Shown here: in pieces, positions 45,270-58,244 of the stretch | Layout: the number at the start of each line of letters is the position of its first letter | Numbering within the stretch: position 1 is the stretch's first letter | NCBI GenBank assembly: GCA_026261815.1 | Contig: JAMPIT010000510.1 | Coordinates: 19,254,001-19,318,000 of the forward strand | Origin: Monarcha castaneiventris obscurior | Taxonomy: Eukaryota > Chordata > Aves > Passeriformes > Monarchidae | Direction: 5' to 3' | DNA: 64,000 bases | The notes under the pieces: model-generated | The model's database searches: none | Seen by the model: only the letters and a program-made list of their open reading frames with translations | Told to the model about the DNA's origin: nothing | Translations under genes and position numbers: made by a program

Positions 45270-45720
45270 AATTAAGAGGCGAACACGGTTAGAAGGGGAA
45301 AAAGGGTTTTACCTTGGTATTTATTGTAAGGATTCTTAGGTGCACCATGAACAGGTTAAATACACTTCTGTGCACCTCACTATCACCACCGCAAAGTCCC
45401 CCTCTCGTAGATCTGGTCTTACATTTCAGGTCTTATTAATTAGCATATTTATTAAATATTCCCCAATGAGAGGCTGAAATGAGCCCCCCTTCTCAAGGAA
45501 CCTTCCTCTGGATGGTTTTATCTTAGTTTACAAAATGTGTTCTGGAGAGGACCTTGGGGTTTGGGCACCCTGGCACCTTAATTATGAAGCCTTTAAAATG
45601 TTTAGTCTCTTAGCTTAACAAATAAGTCCAAGAATGTAGGCAAAAAGCACCGAGAATACAGAAGTTGTAGAAAGGTATAACAGGGGTATAAAAGAAAAGA
45701 CAAAAATCATCATGGCATCA
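45270..45720 (-). mobile_element. Possible LTR or other repeat next to the CR1 copy
   Basis: AT-rich sequence with an antisense AATAAA (TTTATT at about 45,319-45,324) and a repeat-like TTAATTAGCATATTTATTAA followed by AATATTCCCCAATGAGAGGC, which recalls avian ERV LTR sequence. I cannot place TG/CA ends or a target duplication, so class and boundaries are uncertain. Confidence 0.3.
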
Positions 45721-48700
45721 GAAGCAGTTTTGACACAGGCCAGCTTAACCTTGGTGACAGCCCCATGCAAGATGAGCCACTGTCCTCGTTGCTCAGTTCT
45801 GCCAGCAGAGCCTTGTACCCATACCTGCTCCTGCCTCTATATCCACCCATTTTCTCTTGCAGTCAATTGCTTTGGAGCATGTGTGTCTTGTTCCTTGCTG
45901 AGAGTCCAATGCAGCATGATCCTGGTTACGAGCATTTGTTCTCAGGGACTGTAACATTAACAAAACACCTGGTTATATTATTAATAAAAACCATCCACAT
46001 ATCTATAGAATTATTAACACTGCTCTCTCTTTGGCTAGCGTAGCATAGCTAGGTTATAAAGGCAGATTTGTATTGATAAGGCTTCTAGACCAAAGAGTTA
46101 GATCATAATTGCCATCAGCAATGTGTTGTTGAGAGTATAAACTGAAAACTCAATAGTCACCAACCAACAACATGAAAACATGGAAAAGTTCTTGACTCTG
46201 GCCCAGTACGGCTGCCACTTAGATATTTCTGAAATTTAATTAAGCAAATGTCATCATTCCTAACACAAACCATCTTGTGGTGAGCATGCTTTTGAGTGCT
46301 CAAAGCAAAGCAGAAAGGAGCACTGGAACCCTGAGGAGTCAGGAATTATTCCCATGTTAGGTACTACTTTCACAATGAAATGCACTCCCAGTTTATCCAT
46401 TTTCATTATGCCAATTTATTGTATTTGAATACTAGGGATGCGTTTAGATTAAAACCTCATTTTTGTAGGTGCTACATGAACAAGTCATAAAAGAGTCCCT
46501 GTTCCTGCAGACTCAAATGCAATGCCACAGTGACCTGGAAGCAGAGGATAAAGGACATTGCCAATGGGTAGAATGTGCAAATTGATGTGTCCAGCAAAAA
46601 ACCACATTCTTCGGAGCAGGAAAAAAATTGTTTTTCAGGAGAAAATTGTACAGTGTGAAAGTGCACATGGGCTATGCAGACATCTCATTTATATTTAAGG
46701 GTGGGTGTAGTGCTTGTGATATGAGACAAATAAAAAGCCTGAGAAATTTCAGTCCTCTCCATCTAGAGAACAAATATATCAGGTTGTTCCACAGTGACCT
46801 GCCAAGACTAAATTTAAAAGGATCTGGGAAAAGGACAGTTCAGGCTCTGTACCCATCGCAGCTTGCTCTCTTGTGTTCCCACTTCCATCAACAGCAGGAT
46901 CTTCACCACTGCCATCTCCCCATCCTTGGAAAAAGGGGCTAGGAGGACTAATACTTGCAGACTTCAGATGTCACAATAAACCCACCCACTGTCTGCAGTG
47001 ATTTTTAACAGCAACTTGCATTTTTCAAAGAGATTTCGGCATGGAGGAGCCTGGATGTGTTTGTTAATGTGTGGAAGTCTCATGTAAATGAGTCTGTTTT
47101 GAAAACAGGGCTCAACCATGTAGCTAGAAAGCCATGAAGGACTTCAGGACATACCTCCAGTGCACCAAGTGAAGGTGGTCTGCAGAGCCCAAGGTGCCTC
47201 CAGGGCTAGAATCATCATAGCCAGGTTGGTCAGAGCCTGGCTGACCAGGCTTTGCTGTTTTGCTGCCATGTAACCCTGTGCTAATGCAGATAGACCCCCC
47301 TTCCCTCCCTCACAGCACCCCTGCATGGCACTGCACAGCAGCACATGGTGGTACCAGCTGGAAACAGCTGCTGTGGGTGTGGTGTGCACACATCTGAGAG
47401 TGCTCACATCCCCCACCTATGCTGGGACCTCAGTCACTCCTCACTTCTCAGAGACGGCCTCAGGATCTGTTTCATAGGAGCTGGTAGGACCCAAAGGGCC
47501 ACCATTTGGGACACCCAAAATAGCTCTAAATTCAGTGGCGGGGTGGAAAGACAGCTGAGAGAATGAGCAGTGGTGAGATCAGACACTGGAATCTGAAGGT
47601 AGAGGCAGCAGATTATTAATGAAGAGCCTTGTTAAGTGTCTTAGTAATGTGGCAGTGAGAAACCTTGTTATTACTGCTTTCAGCAAAGCGTGCATATACA
47701 ACACGGAATTGTGAAATCTTGAAATCTTTGTACACAAATACAGTTAGGAGAAGAAAAAAAGGAAAACTTGGCCGTATTTCTGAATACACTCTCTTCTTCT
47801 GAGAAGAATGTCACAGCCAGAACAGGCCTGCTATATTCAACTCTCATGCACATGTCCTCATACCTGGCTTAATAATCATAACGAACTATGAGGGGAAGGT
47901 AAATAGTCTTCATTCCACATCTCTGAGGATAATAGTAAGAAGGAAGAGATTTCAAATGTTGGTAATGACTTGTAGACCAGCACATTGCTTAAAACATTGA
48001 CTATGAGCCAAGAAATACCCCTCAAGGCTGCAATCAAAAACAGTTTTTGGCTCTGTGCTGTGAACAGAAACTTTATTTGATCAACAGAGTTATTGCAACA
48101 GACTTGCTGTTGAGAGTCTGGAAGCTCATCTCTAATGGGGCACCCCTCACTGCAGCTAAAGCTCCTGCATGGCAAAGCTCTGGGCTCATGAAAGGCAGCT
48201 CTGGCTCACAGCTTCAGGTTAATTGTGGTGACCACTGAGGAGAGTCCTGATGCTTCTCCCTTGGCTGGCATAGAAGTCTCTGTAACTTTTCATGGGGAAA
48301 TAAGAGAGATCTGAGACTGGCAAAAATACCCCTCTCTATTTTTGCAACAGAGTTGATTTGGAAGAATGGAATCAGCTGAACTGTTTTTTTGTGAAGAGCT
48401 TCAGCCTATTGCCCCCAGCAGCTGTACAAGTACAGGGGCAATCCCTGACTTACAGGCCTTGCCAGGCTAAGAAGAAAAAAGATGTGTATGAGCCCTCCTC
48501 CTGGCCAGAAGAAACACCCACCTGCCAGAGAATATTGGCAGGGAGAAAAGGAAGGAACTGAAAATTATTTTTTAACAGAGTTTCTCAGAAAATGACAGAC
48601 CTTCTCAAAGTATTTCAGACTTTTTTTTTTGAAATGCGCAAAGTAGACATTTTAATTGAAATCTGGAAAACTGAAGGTCTATTATTCCTATAAATATCTG

Positions 48701-49265
48701 CCATCAGAAATGTGTTTCCTGCTGGCATCACTAAGGAAAAAAAGAAGAGTTTTGAGAAGAGAGGTGGTTGTTCATAGCAGAAATTAATTTTCAACAAGAA
48801 ACGACAAGCTATACTGATCTGAAAAAAAAAATGAAAGATTATACTGACCGCTCCCGAATACCACACACTGAACCCTATCCAATTAATTGCTCAGGGACCT
48901 ATGAATAATTGGCATCTCCATGCTGACATTTTGGTGATCTGGCAAAAGAGAACCTCCCCCAACCATGGGAATAAAATTTAAAAAAAAAAAATAAGAGGTT
49001 CCTGTTCAGCAAAAAGAAACCAGTAGCGCACAGAGACCTCAGCCTGTGTCAGAGACACAAGAGGTCTGATGCAAACCAGACATGAGCTGCCTGAGATCCT
49101 TGGGAGTCAAGAAGGAATTTCTGACCAGCATGCCACAGGAGAGAGTCCTAGAGCCCAGAGAAGCAACTGGGTGCTCACACAAGCCATGCTCAAAAGGACA
49201 AGAATACAGAAAAACTAAACAAGGTAGAAACAGACATATTTTGGGGGTATGATTTATGCTGACTG
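45720..49265. other. Intergenic, no gene seen
   Basis: AT-rich unique sequence. The A/T runs (for example 48,978-48,990) are unremarkable. Open frames are short and have no domain. Confidence 0.55.
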
Positions 49266-49267
49266 AC

Positions 49268-49435
49268 ACCCAAACACTGGAACAGCTTGCCCAGAGACGT
49301 GGATGCCCATGACTGGAAATGCTACAAGTCAGGTTGGATGATCCAGTGAAAGATGTCCCTGCCCACAGCAGTGGGGCTGGACCAGATGATCTTTGAAGGT
49401 CTCTTCCAACCCAAACAAAATTATTATTTTTATGA
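49268..49435 (+). mobile_element. CR1 retrotransposon 3' end
   Basis: Sense CR1: CTGGAACAGCTTGCCCAGAG, GACTGGAAATGCTACAAGTC, GGGGCTGGACCAGATGATCT, TTGAAGGTCTCTTCCAACCC. The terminal tail is decayed into an AT-rich stretch (ATTATTATTTTTATGATTTC). Confidence 0.88.
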
Positions 49436-49439
49436 TTTC

Positions 49440-50185
49440 TTACTTCAGCACAGAAAGCCTAAAGTTTTCTGGTTCTGACAGTCTGAACTACTATTAACAG
49501 TGTGCCTTTTCCAAATACCATGTTTTTCAAACAGAAGAGCACTAACATGTCTATTTTTTTCCCCAAAGAATGGGGCAACTCAAAGAGTTTGCAATGAATT
49601 TTAGAGACTATTACTTTCTTATTCAAATCCAGGCAATATGAAAAGAGGGGATGATAAATTGTTTTGTTCAAAGATTTACCTTTCCAACAAGAGGGAAGAT
49701 AGAGTGGCAAAGTACAGAAGAGGGGAAACACTGGGAAAGGGGAGAAGCAAGTATGTGTCTAGTGTTGCCTTCAGGCTTTATGTATGACACAAACAAAACA
49801 AGACATCTATAGGAAAACAGAATGTTTTTCTGTATGGGGGAGATTATATGACTGTTTTACACAATTCCTACTTCAAAAACCATGCAGTGTCTCCATTGCT
49901 TGGTGATGGCTGCAGGTAGAAGCACCTACAGCAATTTAACACCGGTGAGCCCTGGGGAAAGAGTGGAGGGGACACCCCAAGCTGCAGGAACAGCTGTATG
50001 AGGATGCCCATAAGGAAGGTTAGTACCTACTACTGTGAACAAAAAGCTCCTTTGTAAGTAAAAGCAAATCCCAAGAAGAGTGTGTTGCATCAGTTGGAAG
50101 AACACAGGAATTTGGGACAAACTGGGGACATCTCTAATGTTGACACTTGTGCCTTCTGCCTCAATATGCCAGATAGGTATCTAAA
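49440..50185. other. Intergenic, no gene seen
   Basis: AT-rich unique sequence between two sense CR1 fragments. Nothing supported. Confidence 0.55.
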
Positions 50186-50189
50186 CACA

Positions 50190-50303
50190 ATCCTGTGCCA
50201 TGTGCTCCAGGCACATGGCCCTGCTTGAGCAGGGAGGTTGTACCAGATGCCCCACTGTGGTCCCTTTCAGCCTGACCCATCTCGTGATTCTGTGATCCTG
50301 TGG
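50190..50303 (+). mobile_element. CR1 retrotransposon 3' end
   Basis: Sense CR1: CCCTGCTTGAGCAGGGAGGT, TGTACCAGATGCCCCACTG, then CTCGTGATTCTGTGATCCTG at the tail, with the 8-bp terminal repeat preserved. The copy is very short (about 115 bp). Confidence 0.88.
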
Positions 50304-50309
50304 TACTCA

Positions 50310-51370
50310 GGAATTACCACTGAGGCAGACATGAGCATTTCACACTCCCTGTGCTTCCCTGACAGGGTAATGAAGACCAACACTGCAGCACTGGTTCCCA
50401 CTCTGTGTAACCATGGACCTGTGGCTGGACTCCAGGTTTGTAAATATGACACCTGAGATCAGGTGCTGGCCTGGTCCCCGGCCAACTCTAGCAGCAGAGC
50501 ACTGCGTAGGTATCCCAAAGGCTTGCTCAAAGGCAGTCACTGACGCAGAGGCTCCCCCTGTTACAGGAACTACTGAGACCTGAGAAGTGGCTGGGATGTG
50601 GCCCAGTGCACTGCACACTGGTTACAGGGAGACACCACCAGCAGGCACACAGTTATTCCCACCCCCTCAGGAAAAGGGTGTCCCCATGCTTTCCTTACAC
50701 AGGCTCTGCATGGCCCCCTTGATCCCCCAGAGTTCCTGCCTGCCAAGGAGGGAAAGGGGCCCAATGACAGCACTGTGGCTCCCTAGCATGGGTAACATTT
50801 GATCATTCAGGAGAGCTGGGAACAAAAGCTAGGCTTGAAGCAAACAGCCCCAACCCATCCAGCCACGCAACATGACTCAACAGATCCACACAGGCAGGGC
50901 TGTGCAGGCTGTGAGCGGAAACCAAACACAGAGCACGCAGTGGGCTGGCAAGCTGGGCTTTTTTTTTTTCTTGGTGGAGTCTTATCCTTCTCTTGTATTT
51001 AAGCAACACTTCCAAGAGGAAGAAAGGCTGAAAGAAGCTGCTGCATTACCATGGGGACCTCTCACCAAGATCTGCAGTGCAGCTAAGAGGGATTTTGCCT
51101 GTTTTCCTAAAAATGTGTACAACTGTTGCCTTTGCAAAAGGACGGAGAGAAGGGGCCACACATGCAGGGAGAAGGCTGAGATAGGCAGGATACCCTGTGG
51201 CAGAGAGAAGCTCCTCAGCTTGTGTAACTTGCCAGGGTAGAGAATTGCTCTGACAAGTTACACAGGCTTCTACAGCAGCTATGAATTTGATCCTATAAAA
51301 AAACAAGTATCAACAACTTAATCACATGCTTGGGTCACATGGAAGCAAGGACAACACGCAGTAGCAAATG
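50310..51370. other. Intergenic, no gene seen; T run at 51,383
   Basis: Unique sequence with short T runs at about 50,960-50,969 and 51,384-51,399. No gene is recognised. Confidence 0.55.
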
Positions 51371-51499
51371 TTGACTTTTTTCTTTTTTTTTTTTTTTTGG
51401 AGTGTGTTTGTTTTTAACATAAAGTGGGAGTGAGGAGTGAAATTTGGGTGGGGCTTTCTACTATTCACTGGGAGGAAACAGAACTTGTTTGCAACAGCT

Positions 51500-52110
51500 C
51501 CTGCGTTGTTTCGCTCTCCCTCAGGAGCACGGGGCTCTGCAGGCACCGCAGTTTTTCCAGGACTCACAGGCCCCGGGTTGTTGTGCAGCCCAGAGGAGCC
51601 CTCATACTGTCTGACTGGGACTCCTCGACTGAGCCAAGCTGGCGTGGGCTAAGGGCAGCAGCTTTGGCCGAGTGCCTGGCACAGCCGTGAGCGGCTGGCA
51701 GCAGCGCTTGGCAGCGCTGTCTTTGGGAAGAGATGACGGTATCCAGAGTGGGCGATGTCAGGATCACGGCCCGGGGAGGGACGCGGCGAGGAGGCCGTGC
51801 AGGGCAGCTGCGCGCCCGGGACCCTGAGTCATGGCGAGGCAGCGCGGCTGTGCAGCGCTGCAGCCTCCGGAGCCGGCTGCAGCCGGGAGCACAGGGCTGC
51901 TGGGGCGGCACGCAGCCCACAGGGCTCCATCGACACCTGCCTCCTGCCAGCAGCGCTGGGAAGCAGGCCTGGCTGGCACGCGTGTGCCGCGGGCAGGCCG
52001 CCCTGGGACAGGCCCCTCAGCCGCAGCTCTGCATCAGACCCCGACGCTCGCCGCCTGCACAGGCGGTACTGGGCACCGGGGGTTGTTTTTTCCTAAAGAC
52101 ACGCGTCAAA
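51500..52110. promoter_or_regulatory. Orphan CpG-rich block with AP-1 site
   Basis: About 0.6 kb of GC-rich, CpG-rich DNA (densest at 51,690-51,990) stands out from AT-rich flanks. A perfect AP-1 site TGAGTCA lies at 51825-51831 in its centre. No TATA box is visible. Frames on both strands are open across it because of GC richness. It could be the promoter of an unannotated transcript, the first-exon region of the next gene (KATNAL1 is the mammalian neighbour) or an enhancer-type island. I did not find KATNAL1 coding sequence within the 12 kb that follow. Confidence 0.45.
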
Positions 52111-52139
52111 ATCATGTTGTCTGAAACGGTCTCAAAGTG

Positions 52140-55100
52140 AAACAGTTTGTTTTAACTCACAGAAACCTCTGGGTTTCATGCTGTTCTGTCTCCACCTCTC
52201 TTCAGAGACCTCAGAGACTCAAATCAACCAACAAACCACTTTTTTTTTTTTTTTTTTTTACAGCTTTCAACTGAAAACTGTCTTTTCTTTACCTACTTCT
52301 GTCATGCAATATCTAGTTACAGATCTGCAGGTGTCACACTTGTGGTCCATTCACAACAATTCTGTTCACACTGGGCATAGATTTTTGCGGTGGGCCAAAG
52401 TAACAGCAGGTCAGCCAATCCTGTACCTGCCCCATCCATTATCCATCCCAGGGAGTGCAGCAAACCAGCCCTCCCAGAGCTTTGCTGCCTCACACCATGA
52501 GGGCTTCATGTAGGTGCAGCTATACTGGCAAAGCTTTACTGATGAATCTCATGTGCACACATGTAAAACAGCCCAAGTGTGCATATCTGAAGCTGGGAGA
52601 GCTGCATGGAGCTTCTGCCTCCTCACACCGCGACTCACACAGCTCGGCCAGCAACCAGCTGTGGGTCATGCTTGGCTCAGTTCTTTCCTTGTAACTCCTC
52701 TGGTACAATTAAAGCAGCATAGACTCAAACGTGGCTGCAGTGATGCTGCTATAAAAATACAGGAAGGGAAACTAGATTTAACAGAGCATGACCCTGCATA
52801 CTTGCATAACTGTTCACACTGGTAGTTGTACCGGCATCAGTCCCCTTGTGAAAATGTAAATTATATCCCCAGCTGAAAGTCCTGCACAGCCACAGACACT
52901 GTGGGCAGATAAGACCCATGTGCTACTCAGTGAGAACAGTTTGTGTCTTGCAAAGTATCCTTTGGGTTTAGAGGAGCCAGAAATATAAAGGAGAATATTT
53001 GCTTGCTTTTCTTTTAAAAATAGCTTGTTCTAAGGAATGTCTTTTTCAGCCACAAGAGAATACAAGATGGAAGGGATACAGGACCTAATAACCCACCTGG
53101 AAATACTTTGTTTGGAAAAGCAGTTCAGCCAGTTTGGGGATTGTGCCAAAGAATTATCAGACAGGCCTTGTTTGATATGATTTGAGTTTGTGGCAGCTTT
53201 TACAGCCCAGCAGGATTTCCCAAAGCTGAGGTGCTTTTAAGCTGCCCGTGTATGTGCCTGGCCCTTATTGCAGTCCTGGCTTTTGGCCAAAGTGATTTTG
53301 TTTGTGAGGGAGTGAACAAGTGAGGATCATTACAACTTGGAAGGAGCTCAGTTCTTGCTCGATGAGAACTCTGGAGACATAGAATGGGACAAAACAAGCA
53401 TAGAAATGTATCACAGTGTGGGAGCTAATAAGGAGATGGCATACTCTTGTGAATTTCAGCTATTTAGGACATGGTCTAAAGGCTGTAGGACAACTCTTAG
53501 GCAGAAGTAGGTGAACCTGGTTGCAGAAGAATCAGAGGTTTCCAGTGAGATTGTGTATCTTCCACTCTGAGGCGATTGCACATCACCAGGTTTGTATTCT
53601 GATAATGGAGGGGTGGCTTCTCCACAGCTGTGATTCTGCTCCTCATCCTTCATGGCCATGAGTGACCATGCAGCCTCAGAAGCAGCAGGACAGTGTTAAA
53701 AATTGTGAATTTTCAGAAGTGTACAGCAGAGCCTCTGCTGCACTCTCTTCAAGAGGAGGGAAAAGCAGTTCAATGAAAAGGTAAAGATGGGACACTCCGT
53801 AACCCTCCTTCCCTTACCCCCCCACTATTTTTTCAAGGTACAAAAGGACTTCTAATGAAACTATCCCACCACCTGAAGGACAGAAAAAATGAACTCTTGA
53901 CATCCATGAGGTACCTCAGGTAGCATTTCCAAATGAACATTTATGGGTTTTTCAGGAATCTTGGGGTGAGGGGTAAGAGAGGAGGAAAGAAGAGAAGTAA
54001 GTTTCATGGAAAGCTGCCATTCTTCATTGAATCTAAAATAGAACTTCTTGGAAGTTTACCAGCCAGGCATTTTTGTGTGGAAAACACTAACTGTGCAGAT
54101 TGGGCACTGTCCAAGTTAAAATACACACCAGTACTGGATGGGAATAGTGTTAGGGGTCTAGATGTGTTCACTCTGAAATACCTGCCAAAGAGTCCCTGCT
54201 ATGGCAGGGCATGGGACCTCACAGCAGCTGTTATTTTTCTACAGCACATTATAGGTCTGGCCTTGGGTCTCCAACTGTGCATCCTCAGGGTGTCTGGGAA
54301 CTGTCAGTGAGTTCTGGGGTGTAGCTTGCCCTTTACAGTCAGCGGAGATTCAATCAGTTCACTAACTGGAGTCCTGGGAGTTTGTTTGGTTTTCTTGTTC
54401 TCAGAGTTTGAGACCTGCATTTGGAGAGATGACTTCTGCCCAGCACTGCACTTGCAGCAAGGGAGTGGGAGAGAAGGGATGTCAGAGTGTGGTTTTTCAG
54501 GAGTGGTAACAGGACTGTTTTGTTCAGTCCAAGTGTCTTCTTTTGAAGAATAAATCCATGTCTAGCATGAATCAAGGCACAGAAGGAGCAGGAAACAAGC
54601 TAGGAAACTGGACATCCCCTGGACTGTGATGGAATTTGTCATTTGCTAGAATTTAAGGATTATTACATTGATATCTACTAGGGTTGGTGTTTCACACAGT
54701 ATTGATGCTTGCCATGAGTCTTTGGGCATTGGATGAGGACAGGGAATGGGAACACAGTTTTTAGCTTAAGAGGTTTCCTGCTGGCACTGAAAAGACCCAG
54801 ACTTAACCATGCTGTACAATTGATCTCATGCATAGTAAGGAGAATTTTGAGGTTTTTTTTTCTAGCCCTCATAAAACTCTTCCTCTTTCTTCAATGCTTG
54901 CCATTACAGTATTGGAGCACCCACCTTTTCCATCTGCTTCTCTGCAAACACCTGCCCATGCTGTTTGTTCACTTTGTGCTGAATGTGATGCTGTTCTTGG
55001 TGAGTCAAATCGAACAAGGCATCGAGATGATCTGACCTGTGCCTAGGGAAAGCACAGTGCTGAAACTCTTCTTTGGTCCTGCACCACGGGGAGCCCTTCA

Positions 55101-58100
55101 TCCAGATGGGTTTGTGTTCCCCTGCTCCAGCTGTCCCCAGTCTCACATCGTTGCCTTTGGAGGTACACACTGCATGTACCTCAGCAAGCTGGGCTTTGCC
55201 ACCTGGGGCTGCTCTGAGAATACCTGATTGTTTCACTGTAATTTGGAGGGAGAAGCCTGTGTTCTATTCTTGCCTGGGGCACAGCATAGCTCTTGAGCAG
55301 GACTTGTATTTCTGGTTTCTTCACAATACCAACTTTATCAGCCAGATGAAAGTTGAACTCCAGCTTTTCCAAAGAGGGTCACAACAAGCTGGGCTAGAAC
55401 CTTGTGCCAGTTAGCTGGGACTGCACAGAACACAGCCACTGGTTCAAGCAGTCTCTTTCATAAACACATAGAACACCTCAGTATCCTCTTGCTTCTCTAC
55501 TGTCATGCTCCAGTTGTTCATAATGATGCCAGAAATGGGACAGGATGCAGTAGAGCCTGTGTGTATATATATATATATCTGTGTATGTACCTGGGTATGA
55601 AAGGTGAGATAAGCATAGTTCTTGCTTTTGGATAGTGTAAAGCTAGCATTCTTGCTGGTGGTAACTTCCAAAGGGTGAAGAGAAGGCACAGCAGAGCTGA
55701 TCCCACATGACGCCATCACTGATGGGCACGAGAACTGGCCTCAGTTACACTCTTAGCAGGTCAAAGCTGCATTCTCTGGTGGAAGCTGAGTGAAAGGTTA
55801 TGTGCCTGTTTGGCATCCTGTCATTTAGACAGGGATAAGCTCAAGGCTAACCCAGAAGCTAATGAGAGGGAGGAGACTGGGAATGTATTGAAAAATGCCC
55901 TGAGAAGAGAGGCAGGTGACACAGAGGAGCCAAGCCTGTCTCTCTGTCCAAGTACTGAAGTACTCAAGCTTGCAAGGACAGGGAGTCATGGGAACTGTGC
56001 TGGAGTACAGGCACCTCTCCTGCAGAGAGGGCAGATGCTGCACTAGGTCAGGATGTCTCATGGAGGGTGGCTGAGTGCTGGGAGAAGGATGGAAGATTTT
56101 CAAGTAGTACAACCCGTAGCTCTGAGAGGCAAGGTCTGGCGTGAAAGTGTGAGCAGACTGGGGTTTTGGTTGCTCTGGAAGAGCTAGAACATAACAATTG
56201 AGCAGAGAAGTTAAACTAAGTGTTTTTTATCCACTGAGAAAGTACTGGAAGGTGGTGGCTGACCCTTGGGAATAGGGTAAGTGAGCCAGAGAGCAGCAGT
56301 GTTAAGGGGGTGGAGGTGCTATTGATGCATTCTCTCAAGGCTGGGCATGTGCTCTCTTGTGTCTGTGTGTCTAAACTTAGGGAGCTGACTGTCTCTTCTT
56401 TTTTTTAAGGCTGGCAGCTTACACTAGTGTAAGCAGATCTGTCTCAGTGTTGTGGTGATGGCAAAGGAGTTTTTTGAGAAATGGGGAGTAGGAAAGGTTT
56501 GTGAAGGGTCCATGCATTTCTGAGGCGTGAGGATAAGTAAGAGGCAGCTGGGAACAGGTGTTATGGCTTTGGGAACCCTGGGTGGGTAAAAGGTTGGGAG
56601 GACATCAGTGAGGTCTTGAAAGGCTCTTGGGCGGTAGCTCTGGGCGAAGGAGGCATCTGTACAAGGTGGTCTTGCAACACTGCAGAGGCAGAGATGACCA
56701 AGCAACCTGAGCTTGGTGTGCAGTGAGGCATAACAGGATAGTGGGGAGATGGTCTGGCACATGCCTACACAACCTCCAAACCAGCTACCTCCATGTTCCT
56801 CAAGGGACTTACTGTAATTCAAAGGAGGATTATTTACTAAGACCACCATTTTTTTTCCTTTTTAAAAGAAAAATCGGTGCTTCATCAAAAGACAGTGTAA
56901 AGCAAACAAACAAAATAAAGTCGCAGTGCCAGGAAGTACAGACCAAATCCACATCCCATGAGAACTAACCTGCTTGTAGCTTTGCATCCAAAAATATTAG
57001 TCCATTTATTGCCCATTAAAAATTCCCTTTGTCTCTTCTCATTTGAGGTGCATGCTTGAGATCTTAAAGATGGCACTGTCAGTCCTTAAAGCAATATTTG
57101 ACATCACTTTACTCATTAACTTTCAAATGCAGGACACTGAAAACCTTTTCCTAAGGGCATCTTTGTGTTCTGTTTGAGAGAGTTACTGTTGTTTTCCCAC
57201 CTCCCCTGAAGGGTTGTTTACAATACCATCTCTCCCTTTTAATCCTCTTTTCCTTTCATGTCTAACAAACAGTGTTAAACAGAACACGGGAGAAAAAGCA
57301 GATCTCACACATTATAATTATCTATAGTTAACTGAAGAAATGCTTCACAATTAGAGGTCTCATTTTGTAAATTATTGCTCAAGAAGCTTTTTCCTATGTT
57401 TTTCCAGATAAAACCTCTGTTTTTTCAAGCTCAAGGTTTGGATGTATAGTAACTCAGATAAAGGGTTTCTGAGTTGATGTGCACTCTGTGCAGAGACTGA
57501 GCTGCTGCACACAGGATTTTCCTTATGAGATCCTGTGCAGAGGGATGTATTGAGATGTACACACAGGAATGTGGGCAGTACCAAGATGCTGAGCCATGAT
57601 AGAAAACATTACATTTCAAAACTGGCTGCTCTTTCTGCTGGTTATTTTTACAATTTGCCTTAATTTCTCTAGCTCTTTTTGTCCTGTATCTGAGCACTTT
57701 AAGACTGTGAGTATATTTATAGTCACAATTCTTCCGTGGGGTGGTGTGGGACTCCACATTACACAGATCTGAAAGGCAATCATTTGATGAGCACGTCTTT
57801 CAGCAGCAGCACCAACATAAGCATCCCCTGATTTCCCCTTCCCCTCTCCCACCACTCACTCACCCCTCAGCTGTGCCAGTTTCTGTGCTGTGTGGGAAAC
57901 AAATCACAGAACACATCCAGGTTAAAAATAGCTGGAAAAGAGGGAGAGAGAGAGAAATGAATTCCAGAACCTGGACTAATATCCTATATGTACATCCAAA
58001 GCTGATACAACAGAGCCCTTTTAGCTCAGATTCCGTCTGTCTATCCAGCTCCATCAATAATTTGTACCTGATTTCACATAGGACAGAAAGGTAGAAATTT

Positions 58101-58205
58101 CAAAAGCTACTGCTTTTCCCTCTAAATTTTGTGCAAACTGGTTGCTGTGTGAGGGGTAGGGACCTCAGTCAAAGAAATGCAGCCAGAAGTCACCTGCCTA
58201 GTGAG
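52140..58205. other. Intergenic, no gene seen; (TA)n at 55,564
   Basis: AT-rich unique sequence with a T run at 52,242-52,259 and a TG/TA-rich microsatellite with a (TA)7 core at 55,564-55,577. Short open frames only. Confidence 0.55.
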
Positions 58206-58210
58206 TGTGC

Positions 58211-58242
58211 ATGCCGGCTGGCCATCTATGGCCAGCCAGCAT
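58211..58242. repeat. 32-bp near-perfect palindrome
   Basis: Inner arms GGCTGGCCAT and ATGGCCAGCC are exact reverse complements separated by CT. Four more base pairs outside one mismatch extend each arm to 15. The structure would form a cruciform in DNA or a stable hairpin in RNA on either strand. No mobile-element context is recognised. Confidence 0.85.
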
Positions 58243-58244
58243 AT

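Noticed and set aside
51564..52140. Frames over 100 codons on both strands at 51.6-52.1 kb
   Set aside because: They follow GC richness in the orphan CpG-rich block and show no domain or codon pattern.
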